DNA of 8,306 nucleotides from Chloroflexota bacterium (GCA_021823555.1 JAKANW010000098.1:1-8306), one strand, 5' to 3'; counted from the first letter of the stretch, positions 1-6,339 are shown. Notes: generated from the sequence alone by a model not told the origin. Numbers and translations are program-made.

Positions 1-1
1 C

Positions 2-1591
2 GGCGATGGGATCGGCGACCTGCAAGGCATTATCCAAAAGCTGGATTACATCCAGGATTTGGGTTTCGAGACGGTTTGGTGCTCTCCGTTCTTTGCCTCC
101 CCCCAGGCTGATTTCGGTTACGACATCTCGAACTACACTGACGCCGCTCCTGAATACGGCGCGTTAAACGATGCCCTGCAATTGATCGAAGAAGTCCACA
201 GGCGCGGCATGAAAATCGTATTCGATATGGTGATGAACCACACTTCGATCGAGCATCCGTGGTTCAAGGAATCGCGCTCATCACGGAGCAACCCCAAAGC
301 GGATTGGTACATCTGGCGCGACCCACTCCCCTCTCCCTTTAGGAGAGGGGCCGGGGGTGAGGTCCCCAACAATTGGCAGAGCCTGACAGGTGGGAAAGGC
401 TGGCATTACGCAGAGGAGCGCAGGCAATATTATTGGGCCAGTTTTCTGCCCTTCCAGCCCGACCTGAATTACCGCGACCCGGAAGTAAAGAAAACCATGC
501 TGGACATCGTCCGCTTTTGGCTGGGCAAAGGCGTGGACGGCTTTCGTTTGGACATCTTCAACGTCATTTACAAGGATGCAGAGTTCCGGGATAACCCGTT
601 CATCTTCAAACTCATCCCAACCGAGGACAACCCATCCGGCTTCTTCCAGGAAGTGAAATACACGCTGAATCAGCCTGAAAGCTTTGCCTTTGCAAAAGAG
701 TTCAGGAAGGTGTGCAATGAATTCGGTGAAAAACTTTCCATCGGCGAGGTCAGCGGGAACAAGGAAACCATCCGCAGGTTTTTGGGGGATCAAACCAACG
801 ATGGCCTGACGCTTGTCTTCGATTTTGAGATGTTGAACTTCAAATTCACAGCGGATCATTTCCGCGAATTGATCAGGAGCATTGAGCATAGTTTCCCCGA
901 TCTGTTCATGCCGGTATACGTCTTCAGCAACCATGACCGCACAAGGAGCATCCAGCGGCTCGGTCATGACATGCGAAAAGCAAAACTGCTCCACATGCTC
1001 CAATTGACCGTGCGCGGCGTACCGTGCATGTACTATGGCGAAGAAATTGGCATGGCAAACCTGCCTCTCCCTTTCGAGGCCGCGCTCGACTCGCTTCCGC
1101 ACAAATTCAAATATGCGCCGCGATTTATTTTCGACGTATTGGGTTTAACCATCAACCGCGACGAAGTCCGCACACCGATGCAATGGGATGCGGCGAAGAA
1201 CGCCGGATTTTCGTCCGCGGAGAAGACGTGGCTGCCGGTGCACTCCAATCATCACACGATCAATGTAGAGCGTGAATCAAATGAAACCGATTCGCTGTTA
1301 AACATCATTCGCAAACTGCTAAGCCTCCGCAAAACACAACCAGCCATCCAGGCAGGCAAAATGGAACTACTTGAGAATTTGCCGGATGGGTTACTCGGTT
1401 ATTCCCGAAAACACGAGATGGAAGAAGTTACCGTGTTCCTGAACTTCAGCGATAAGGAACAAACTTTTCAGTTTGGGGATGCTGATTGGCACGTGATATT
1501 CAGATTATCAAAAGATGATGGATTTCAAGAAGATCGAATTCATACCCACGGCCTGGGCGGAGTCATCTTGAAACGCGGAGGCGACGCCTGA
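2..1591 (+). CDS. GH13 alpha-glucosidase (oligo-1,6-glucosidase / alpha-amylase family), 5' partial
   Basis: Hydrolyses or transfers alpha-linked glucose units from short glucans; probably cytoplasmic, as is usual for this subgroup, though the true N terminus lies off the window. The frame is open from base 2 and begins GDGIGDLQGI, the family signature normally about 30 residues from the start, so little is missing; a TTG at 59 is not the start. All four GH13 motifs are present (numbering from base 2): DMVMNH (75-80), GFRLD with nucleophile Asp184, IGEVSG with acid/base Glu249, and FSNHD ending at Asp312. RTPMQWD (about 390-396) is typical of oligo-1,6-glucosidase and trehalose-synthase relatives. 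A 13-residue segment between WRDP and PNNW is encoded by a palindromic repeat. The gene ends 9 bases from the stop of the convergent GGDEF gene. Exact substrate cannot be told from sequence; sucrose hydrolase or trehalose-forming relatives are alternatives. Confidence 0.93.
   Translation, partial: GDGIGDLQGIIQKLDYIQDLGFETVWCSPFFASPQADFGYDISNYTDAAPEYGALNDALQLIEEVHRRGMKIVFDMVMNHTSIEHPWFKESRSSRSNPKADWYIWRDPLPSPFRRGAGGEVPNNWQSLTGGKGWHYAEERRQYYWASFLPFQPDLNYRDPEVKKTMLDIVRFWLGKGVDGFRLDIFNVIYKDAEFRDNPFIFKLIPTEDNPSGFFQEVKYTLNQPESFAFAKEFRKVCNEFGEKLSIGEVSGNKETIRRFLGDQTNDGLTLVFDFEMLNFKFTADHFRELIRSIEHSFPDLFMPVYVFSNHDRTRSIQRLGHDMRKAKLLHMLQLTVRGVPCMYYGEEIGMANLPLPFEAALDSLPHKFKYAPRFIFDVLGLTINRDEVRTPMQWDAAKNAGFSSAEKTWLPVHSNHHTINVERESNETDSLLNIIRKLLSLRKTQPAIQAGKMELLENLPDGLLGYSRKHEMEEVTVFLNFSDKEQTFQFGDADWHVIFRLSKDDGFQEDRIHTHGLGGVILKRGGDA
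326..364. repeat. In-frame dispersed palindromic repeat inside the GH13 gene
   Basis: A perfect 9-bp stem (328-336 with 342-350, 5-base loop) is followed by a G-rich tail, CCGGGGGTGAGG. Read on the minus strand it gives the peptide LTPGPSPKGRGE, which I recall as a common by-product of a repeat scattered through many bacterial genomes. Here it is read on the plus strand as 13 codons (LPSPFRRGAGGEV) with no frame change, between WRDP and PNNW, where relatives usually have about five or six residues. Exact insertion ends cannot be fixed without an uninterrupted homologue. Confidence 0.72.
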
Positions 1592-1600
1592 AAGAGTCCT

Positions 1601-2668
1601 TCACGCCGAATTGACGAACACCTGGCCGCGTCCATTTTGCTTGGCCTGATACATGGCCCGATCGGCCTCATGCAGCATTTCTTCCAGGCTGCACCCATTG
1701 CGAAATGTGGTTATGCCGAAACTTGCAGTGACGTGATCGATCTTTCCGTACCTGCTCTTGCGCAACATTTGACAAATCCGCTCGGCAAGACATCTAGCCG
1801 ACTCAGTGTCTGTTTCAGGCAGGATAAGCAGGAATTCCTCCCCGCCCCAGCGTCCAAGATAATCCATTTGGCGGATAGCCTGGCTGACCGATTTCGAGAT
1901 CCCCCGAAGCACCGTATCGCCCGCCAGATGTCCGTGCGTATCATTGACCTGTTTGAAATGGTCAATGTCAAACAGGACGATGGAAAACGGCTTTCGATAG
2001 CGCGCAGAGCGTTCCGTTTCGCGTGCCAGCAATTGATATAAGGTGCGGCGGTTTAGTAAACCGGTCAGAGAATCAGTGGAGGCGTAACTCTGCTGTAACA
2101 CGCCCATGCGCTGGATCAACAATGTCGCCATCGAAAGACTCGCAAACGAATTGAGCCAGCGAAAGATAAAGGTGAACTGCAGGGTTCCGGTTGAATACAG
2201 GAACCATATATTATTAGCCGCCATGGCTATGAGGCCGGCAAAAATATATACAAGCAGGAACCGCACATAAGCAGCAGTGGTTGTCAGGTATGCGCCAAGG
2301 GTGAAAACGATCAACCACATGGACAGGCCGTTCAACACATCAGCCAATTCGCTCGGAGTCAATCCGCCATTTACCCGGAAGGAATAAATCGAGTCCTGGG
2401 TCAGGATAAAGAAATACGTCGAGAATGTAATATAGAAGATGAATTCAATAGCTCTCATCAAATCCGGGCGAATAAACAGCAGCAGGACAAACACCCCCAA
2501 CTCCACGACCATGGCAATCGCGATATACATTCTGAGACTGGTATTCCCCAACGACCCCAAAATATACAGAAGGCAGATCGCAATCCCAATTGGGAAAGCA
2601 AGGAGATAGGTCTGTCGCTTATAGCGAAATACCTTATCGCTTGGATCGGCAAAGGCAAAGCCAAACAT
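1601..2668 (-). CDS. Membrane-anchored GGDEF protein, probable diguanylate cyclase
   Basis: Probably makes cyclic di-GMP from two GTP at the inner face of the membrane. From the chosen ATG the protein has 355 residues. About six hydrophobic helices lie near residues 21-39, 47-66, 73-90, 112-130, 134-157 and 165-186, with no recognised sensor domain. The GGDEF domain starts at DSLTGLLNRR (199-208). It has FDIDHFKQVND with metal ligand Asp234, active-site GGEEF at 275-279, and RQMD (266-269) exactly five residues earlier, an intact product-inhibition I-site. All key residues are present, so it should be active. The frame is open upstream to a TTG at 2803, but that extension is basic, low in hydrophobicity and unlike the family. 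The ATG at 2668 has GAGGG upstream, though only 3 bases away. The gene is convergent with the GH13 gene and downstream of alaS on the same strand, separated by a hairpin. Confidence 0.9.
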   Translation of the reverse strand: MFGFAFADPSDKVFRYKRQTYLLAFPIGIAICLLYILGSLGNTSLRMYIAIAMVVELGVFVLLLFIRPDLMRAIEFIFYITFSTYFFILTQDSIYSFRVNGGLTPSELADVLNGLSMWLIVFTLGAYLTTTAAYVRFLLVYIFAGLIAMAANNIWFLYSTGTLQFTFIFRWLNSFASLSMATLLIQRMGVLQQSYASTDSLTGLLNRRTLYQLLARETERSARYRKPFSIVLFDIDHFKQVNDTHGHLAGDTVLRGISKSVSQAIRQMDYLGRWGGEEFLLILPETDTESARCLAERICQMLRKSRYGKIDHVTASFGITTFRNGCSLEEMLHEADRAMYQAKQNGRGQVFVNSA

Positions 2669-2671
2669 AAT

Positions 2672-2707
2672 CCCTCTTATTTTACAATTGATAACCGTCC
2701 GAAACAA
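2672..2707 (-). promoter_or_regulatory. Possible sigma70-type promoter of the GGDEF gene
   Basis: Read on the minus strand, TTGTTT (2702-2707) and TAAAAT (2679-2684) are separated by 17 bases. The -10 matches the consensus at five of six positions, the -35 at three. Transcription would start close to 2672, leaving only a few leader bases before the ATG at 2668, so translation would be nearly leaderless. This would also rule out the TTG start at 2803 for this transcript. Weak -35, so tentative. Confidence 0.35.
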
Positions 2708-2780
2708 CAGGTTATTTGAGTTTCTTATCCCAGTCCCGTTTGTGCGCCTCCGTCGCGATATTCCGCTCTTACTCTTAGCA

Positions 2781-2816
2781 ACAGCCTCCCCGTTCATTTG
2801 CAATGGGGGAGGCTGT
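2781..2816 (-). terminator. Hairpin after alaS, possible terminator without a U-run
   Basis: A perfect 11-bp inverted repeat (2781-2791 with 2806-2816) has a 14-base loop that can add four more pairs (CATT 2795-2798 with AATG 2802-2805). It begins 3 bases past the alaS stop. On the minus strand the stem is followed by TGCTAAGAGT, not a T tract, so intrinsic termination would be weak; it may instead protect the alaS 3' end. Confidence 0.45.
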
Positions 2817-2819
2817 GAT

Positions 2820-5618
2820 CTACTTCAACTTCTCTTCGACTACCGCGGCGACTTTGCCCAACGCTTCTTTGACCGGCCCTCCATCGGGCAGGCTGCCCTG
2901 CGCCAAGTTTGGACGCCCGCCGCCTTTGCCGCCGATGCCGGTGATGAGATCGCCCGCTTTGAGTCCGCGCTTGACGAGATCTTCGGTCAGCACTGCAATG
3001 ACGGTTGTTCCCGTTACCAGGAGCGCTGCGCCGCCCTGGGGATATTTCTCACGGAACTTATCGGCCAGCATACGCAAGGTATCCACATTGGAGTCGGGGA
3101 TGTCCAGCGCCAGCACGGTGACATCCTTCACAGTTTGAACGTTGGCAAGTTGCAGGTTGAAGGTGGAAAGAGCTTGTCCCGCTCGCAAGGAAGCGAGTTC
3201 CTTCTTGAGATCAGCAATTTCATCCTGCAGCGACTCAACTTTGGCAGGGACTTCCTCTATAGAGGATTTCAATGCCGCGGCAGTATGCTTTAACATCTTG
3301 AAGCGCTCTGAAATCAGGTCGTACGCGCCGCGGCCCGTGACCGCTTCGATGCGGCGGATGCCTGCCGCAGCCGAGCCTTCGCTGACGATAATGAACGCGC
3401 CGACATCGGAGGTGCGTTCAAGGTGCGTGCCGCCGCACAATTCATAGGAATATTTATGCTCATGCTCCACGGTCGCAGTGGGATGAATATTCATCTCTTC
3501 GTACAATTCCGCTTGCGGGACTTCGGAGGGCAGGATCGTGATCGTGCGCACCGTCTCGCCGTATTTCTCGCCGAACAACGCCATCGCGCCTTCGGCCATC
3601 GCGTCTTCGCGGGCGCGCAGTTTCGGGACGACTTCCATATCCGCCGCGACCGCGTCGTTGACGATCTTCTCGACACGCTCGATCTGCTCGGGAGTCATCG
3701 CTTCGGGATGGGTAAAGTCGAAGCGCAGACGATCAGGCGCGACCAGCGAGCCTGCCTGGCGCGCATGGTCACCGAGCGCCTGGTGCAGCGCGGCATGGAG
3801 CAAGTGAGTGGCAGTGTGGTTGCGCATGATGTCATGGCGGCGGACCATGTCCACTTCGGCGACGGCTTTGTCGCCCACCTTGGGTTGGCCGGAAATCACG
3901 ACGCCGCTATGCACAATGACGCCTGCGGAAGCGCGGCGGGCGGCGGTGATTTCGATTTCCCAGCCCCCCGCTTCGACTGTGGTCGCTCCGCTCAGCGCGA
4001 AGCGGATATAACCTTCGTCATTGACCTGACCACCGGACTCGATATAGAAGCCAGTCTTCGGCAGGATGATTTCGACGGCGTCATCCAACGAAGCAGATTC
4101 AACCGATTCGCCGTTGACGATCAACGCCAGGACTTCACCTTCCACCTTCGGGCTGGTATACGGGTCATACTCGACGCCGTGTTCGCCGAGTTTCTCTCTC
4201 TTCTGCAAGTCTTTCAGGATACCTGCAAAGAACTCGGCATCTTCGCCGCCCATCTTGCCCATGGCTTTGCCGCCGCCGGAGGCTTTGCTATGTTCTTCCT
4301 TGGCCGCGTTAAAGCCGGCTTCGTCAATATCCAGTCCCTGCTCGCGGGCGATGTCGCGCGAGATCTCGAAGGGCAGACCGTAAGTGGCGTAGAGGTCGAA
4401 GGCTCTGTGGCCGTCGAGGGTTTTAGAGTTTGACGCGCACAGCTCAGAGAGTAGATTCTCCAAATGAGCGGTACCAGCCTCCACCGTCCGCGCGAAGCGG
4501 GTTTCTTCGCGGGTCAGGTTGTCGAAGATGGTCGCCCTGTTCTTTTCCAGTTCGGGATAAAAGCCGCCGTATTCCGCGATCACAGCTTCGGCCACTTTAG
4601 CCAGGAACGGCTCTTTGAGTCCGATCTTGGCGCCAAAACGGGCCGCGCGGCGGATGATCATGCGGGTGACGTAGTTGCGTCCGCCATTGCCGGGGACGAC
4701 GCTATCGGCGATGAGGAAGGCCGCGGAACGGGCGTGATCGCAGACGACGCGATAAGGCGTGAAATTGGCGAGCATTTCTTTTTCACTATGACCTGTGAGC
4801 GAACGCAGAACATCCAGCGAGCCTTTGAAGAGATCGGTCTTGTAGTTGGAGTCCACACCCTGCAAAATGGAGACGATGCGCTCGAAACCCATGCCTGTGT
4901 CCACGTGTTTTTGCGGCAAGGATTCGAGGCGGCCATCTTCAAAGAGATTGTATTGAATGAAGACGTTATTCCAAATTTCAAGATAGCGCGAACATACACC
5001 GTTCACACCGCAGACATGCTCTGCGCCGCGCAGGTTGTCGCGCTCTTCGCCGAGATCAATAAAGATTTCAGTACAAGGCCCGCATGGACCCGTCTCTGCC
5101 ATTTGCCAAAAGTTATCCTTGCGGCCAAAGTACATCACATGCTCGGGATTCATGCCTGGTTGGGCGCGCCAGATTTCAGCCGCTTCCTCGTCAGTGGGAA
5201 CGTTACCTTTATCGTCTTTGAAAACGGTGGCATAGAGTTTGTCCTTCGGCAGGCCCCACACGTCGGTGAGCAACTGCCACGACCAGGCGATGGCTTCCTT
5301 TTTATAGTAATCGCCAAACGACCAGTTGCCGAGCATTTCAAAGAAGGTGTGGTGCGTGTCATCGCGGCCCACATCTTCGAGGTCGTTGTGCTTGCCTGCC
5401 ACGCGCATACACTTCTGCGAGTCCACGGCGCGGGTGTAGGGCTTTTTATCGGTGCCGAGGAAGACATCCTTGAACTGCACCATGCCCGAGTTGGTGAACA
5501 GCAGGGTAGCGTCGCCGCCAGGGACGAGCGACATGGACGGCACAGCGGTGTGTCCATGTTCCACGAAGAAGTCTATGAAGGTTTGGCGGATTTCGTTGCC
5601 AGTCAATTTTTTGGTCAT
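2820..5618 (-). CDS. alaS: Alanyl-tRNA synthetase
   Basis: Charges tRNA-Ala with alanine in the cytoplasm, with editing of mischarged Ser and Gly. The 932-residue protein is complete. The class II catalytic domain contains HHTFFEMLGNWSFGDYY (89-105), RYLEIWN (211-217) and KHVDTGMGFER (237-247). The editing domain keeps the zinc ligands: HTATH (His601, His605) and CGGTH (Cys728, His732). A coiled-coil stretch follows (about 785-812), then the C-Ala (DHHA1) domain with GGKGGGRPNLAQG (896-908). The start is the ATG at 5618 because it begins the usual MTKKLTGNEIRQTF and has GGAG five bases upstream. The open frame continues to 5786, but that extension crosses the promoter and is not conserved family sequence. 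Transcribed away from the MazG/LOG/proS operon. No T-box-type leader is visible; the predicted 5' leader is only about 22 bases. Confidence 0.98.
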   Translation of the reverse strand: MTKKLTGNEIRQTFIDFFVEHGHTAVPSMSLVPGGDATLLFTNSGMVQFKDVFLGTDKKPYTRAVDSQKCMRVAGKHNDLEDVGRDDTHHTFFEMLGNWSFGDYYKKEAIAWSWQLLTDVWGLPKDKLYATVFKDDKGNVPTDEEAAEIWRAQPGMNPEHVMYFGRKDNFWQMAETGPCGPCTEIFIDLGEERDNLRGAEHVCGVNGVCSRYLEIWNNVFIQYNLFEDGRLESLPQKHVDTGMGFERIVSILQGVDSNYKTDLFKGSLDVLRSLTGHSEKEMLANFTPYRVVCDHARSAAFLIADSVVPGNGGRNYVTRMIIRRAARFGAKIGLKEPFLAKVAEAVIAEYGGFYPELEKNRATIFDNLTREETRFARTVEAGTAHLENLLSELCASNSKTLDGHRAFDLYATYGLPFEISRDIAREQGLDIDEAGFNAAKEEHSKASGGGKAMGKMGGEDAEFFAGILKDLQKREKLGEHGVEYDPYTSPKVEGEVLALIVNGESVESASLDDAVEIILPKTGFYIESGGQVNDEGYIRFALSGATTVEAGGWEIEITAARRASAGVIVHSGVVISGQPKVGDKAVAEVDMVRRHDIMRNHTATHLLHAALHQALGDHARQAGSLVAPDRLRFDFTHPEAMTPEQIERVEKIVNDAVAADMEVVPKLRAREDAMAEGAMALFGEKYGETVRTITILPSEVPQAELYEEMNIHPTATVEHEHKYSYELCGGTHLERTSDVGAFIIVSEGSAAAGIRRIEAVTGRGAYDLISERFKMLKHTAAALKSSIEEVPAKVESLQDEIADLKKELASLRAGQALSTFNLQLANVQTVKDVTVLALDIPDSNVDTLRMLADKFREKYPQGGAALLVTGTTVIAVLTEDLVKRGLKAGDLITGIGGKGGGRPNLAQGSLPDGGPVKEALGKVAAVVEEKLK

Positions 5619-5646
5619 TCGGACTCCAGAGGGATTAAGTGGGGGA

Positions 5647-5652
5647 ATTATA
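5647..5652 (-). promoter_or_regulatory. -10 box of the alaS promoter
   Basis: On the minus strand the sequence reads TATAAT, a perfect -10, and predicts a start near 5640 and a 22-base leader containing GGAG before the alaS ATG. The hexamer 17 bases upstream (GGCAAC) does not resemble TTGACA, so recognition would rest mainly on the -10 or on another sigma factor. Confidence 0.55.
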
Positions 5653-5735
5653 CCAAGACAACCTGTTCCGTTGCCCCGGATTTTTATACCCCCTTTTGAG
5701 GGCGCGTCGCACCCGCGCAGGCTCGGATTCTCGTG

Positions 5736-5741
5736 TATAAT
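5736..5741 (+). promoter_or_regulatory. -10 box of a rightward promoter for the leader and operon
   Basis: A perfect TATAAT on the plus strand, directly preceded by TG. Transcription would start about seven bases on, at 5748-5749, which coincides with the ATG of the short ORF. No TTGACA-like hexamer is seen 16-18 bases upstream, where the DNA is GC-rich. The promoter is supported by its position before a short ORF and a clear terminator. Confidence 0.45.
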
Positions 5742-5748
5742 CGGCGAC

Positions 5749-5805
5749 ATGAAAATGAACCCCGTCCCGTCCCCGCGTGGTCGCAAACCTTCTAGGTCTG
5801 GATAG
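5749..5805 (+). CDS. Candidate proline-rich leader peptide, 18 codons
   Basis: The frame reads MKMNPVPSPRGRKPSRSG and stops at TAG (5803-5805). Four of 18 codons are Pro (5, 7, 9 and 14: CCC, CCG, CCG, CCT). It would begin at, or one base from, the predicted transcript start, so translation would be leaderless; there is no Shine-Dalgarno sequence. A second ATG at codon 3 is possible. Codons 16-18 contain AGGTCTGG (5794-5801), a perfect complement of CCAGACCT (5833-5840) in the loop of the terminator that follows. I infer a regulatory leader whose translation senses charged tRNA-Pro and controls the operon that ends in proS. Chance cannot be excluded for so short a frame in GC-rich DNA, and the transcript could instead be a small non-coding RNA. 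Confidence 0.35.
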   Translation: MKMNPVPSPRGRKPSRSG

Positions 5806-5840
5806 GTTCGACTTGTCGTGCCAAAACGGCTCCCAGACCT
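5794..5840 (+). promoter_or_regulatory. Candidate antiterminator pairing (5794-5801 with 5833-5840)
   Basis: AGGTCTGG and CCAGACCT form eight perfect base pairs. They enclose a small hairpin (5805-5822, GG..CGA with TCG..CC) and the left arm of the terminator. The right half of this pairing lies inside the terminator loop. Only three bases (5841-5843) would have to span the 8-bp helix if both helices formed, so the two are expected to exclude each other. The left half is covered by a ribosome sitting at the short ORF's stop codon. Confidence 0.4.
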
Positions 5841-5855
5841 GGCGAGCCGTTTTTT
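5823..5855 (+). terminator. Strong intrinsic terminator / attenuator
   Basis: A perfect 10-bp stem AAAACGGCTC (5823-5832) pairs with GAGCCGTTTT (5844-5853). The 11-base loop can add CCA/TGG pairs, and a run of six T (5850-5855) ends the element. It lies 17 bases past the stop of the short ORF and 115 bases before the MazG gene. It ends a transcript started at 5748 after about 105 bases unless antitermination occurs. Confidence 0.82.
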
Positions 5856-5871
5856 ATTGTGATGCCAGTGA

Positions 5872-5965
5872 AAACCCTAAAGGTCTGCCTGGCAAACAAT
5901 CTCTTTTCAAACACGATTTCATTGTCACAAGCCAGTTCTAACTACCAATAAAACCTTTAGGGTTT
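5872..5965. repeat. 13-bp perfect inverted repeat flanking the MazG leader
   Basis: AAACCCTAAAGGT at 5872-5884 is the exact reverse complement of ACCTTTAGGGTTT at 5953-5965; the arms are 68 bases apart. The right arm contains AGGG (5959-5962), the likely ribosome binding site of the MazG gene, and ends five bases before its ATG. As RNA the pairing would hide that site; as DNA the arms could be paired operators. Confidence 0.7.
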
Positions 5966-5970
5966 ATATC

Positions 5971-6273
5971 ATGGACATCAAGGATCTTACCGAAAAAATG
6001 CATGCGCTGGTCGCATCCAAAGGTTGGTACAATGCGGACAGCAAGCGCCCGCAGACGCCGCGCAACCTGGCAGTCTCCCTGTCCATTGAAGCCGCGGAAG
6101 TGTTGGAGCACTTCCAATTCCGCGAGGAGCCAAAAGACAAGGAAGAACTCGCTGGTGAATTAGCAGACGTGACCCTCTACCTTTTGCAACTAGCCTCCAT
6201 CACAGGCATAGACCTGGAGCAGGCCGTTTTGAAAAAAATTGAAATCAATCACACCCGAAAATGGGACGTGTAA
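5971..6273 (+). CDS. MazG-type nucleotide pyrophosphohydrolase (DCTPP1-like, single domain)
   Basis: Probably splits a (d)NTP into the monophosphate and pyrophosphate, a pool-cleaning role in the cytoplasm. The 100-residue protein is the size of one all-alpha MazG domain. The metal-binding pattern is visible: EAAE with Glu40 and Glu43, then ELAD with Glu63 and Asp66, followed by the usual KIEINHTRKW near the C terminus (89-98). It most resembles the small dCTP-pyrophosphatase-like (RS21-C6) group rather than the long two-domain MazG of E. coli; the preferred nucleotide is not evident. The start has AGGG eight bases upstream, inside an inverted-repeat arm. The stop codon TAA (6271-6273) lies inside a palindromic repeat. 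It is first in a same-strand group with the LOG gene and proS. Confidence 0.9.
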   Translation: MDIKDLTEKMHALVASKGWYNADSKRPQTPRNLAVSLSIEAAEVLEHFQFREEPKDKEELAGELADVTLYLLQLASITGIDLEQAVLKKIEINHTRKWDV

Positions 6274-6330
6274 GGGCGATCCGTCCAGATTACCGCAGAC
6301 TCTTGCCTATCTCGCAAGGATCGCCCCTAC
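6270..6330. repeat. Dispersed palindromic (REP/MITE-like) repeat containing the MazG stop codon
   Basis: The ends GTAAGGGCGATCC (6270-6282) and GGATCGCCCCTAC (6318-6330) are reverse complements at 12 of 13 positions. A second nested stem, CTTGC (6302-6306) with GCAAG (6314-6318), gives a two-part hairpin; position 6318 would be shared. Ends of the form GTAGGGGCGA..TCGCCCCTAC are familiar from abundant short repeats in Chloroflexi and other genomes. It fills nearly the whole gap between the MazG and LOG genes and leaves only the LOG ribosome site (GGAG 6331-6334). Confidence 0.68.
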
Positions 6331-6339
6331 GGAGAATTC

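Larger units (their letters stand above)
5619..5970. other. Divergent intergenic region between alaS and the MazG/LOG/proS operon
   Basis: A 352-base stretch without a conventional gene. From left to right it holds the alaS ribosome site and -10 box, a stretch with a GC-rich 5-bp hairpin (5702-5706 with 5714-5718), a rightward -10 box at 5736-5741, an 18-codon proline-rich short ORF, a strong rightward terminator, and a 13-bp inverted repeat ending just before the MazG start. I see no tRNA, no T-box motif and no known riboswitch core. No convincing separate promoter lies between the terminator and the MazG gene, which suggests that readthrough of the terminator feeds the operon. Confidence 0.8.

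Noticed and set aside
281..1102. A 273-codon open frame on the minus strand across the GH13 gene
   Set aside because: It lies opposite a gene with all GH13 catalytic motifs. Its recognisable peptide LTPGPSPKGRGE comes from the palindromic repeat and is a known kind of artefact.
2669..2803. Upstream TTG start (2803) for the GGDEF protein
   Set aside because: The extra 45 residues are basic and unlike a membrane-protein N terminus, they would start inside the hairpin after alaS, and the ATG at 2668 has its own GAGGG and a possible promoter.
3423..5699. Long plus-strand open frames (3423-4433 and 4464-5699) opposite alaS
   Set aside because: alaS is complete and well conserved on the minus strand. 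The opposite frames show no recognisable domain and follow from codon bias in GC-rich DNA.
5619..5786. N-terminal extension of alaS to 5786
   Set aside because: It would translate through the promoter and leader DNA. The ATG at 5618 has a good ribosome site and begins the usual AlaRS N terminus.
5787..5822. Resemblance to tmRNA or tRNA sequence (TCTGGATAGGTTCGAC, GGTTCGA)
   Set aside because: The bases around GGTTCGA do not form a T-stem, there is no acceptor stem or CCA partner nearby, and the whole transcript would be only about 105 bases.
5905..5951. Separate promoter for the MazG gene (TTGTCA at 5922-5927)
   Set aside because: No acceptable -10 hexamer lies 16-18 bases downstream; the candidates match TATAAT at only about two positions.
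5742..5970. T-box or known riboswitch controlling the proS operon
   Set aside because: I found no T-box sequence (no TGGNACCGCG-type antiterminator). CGCAAACC only superficially resembles part of the c-di-GMP-I riboswitch, whose other conserved segments are absent.
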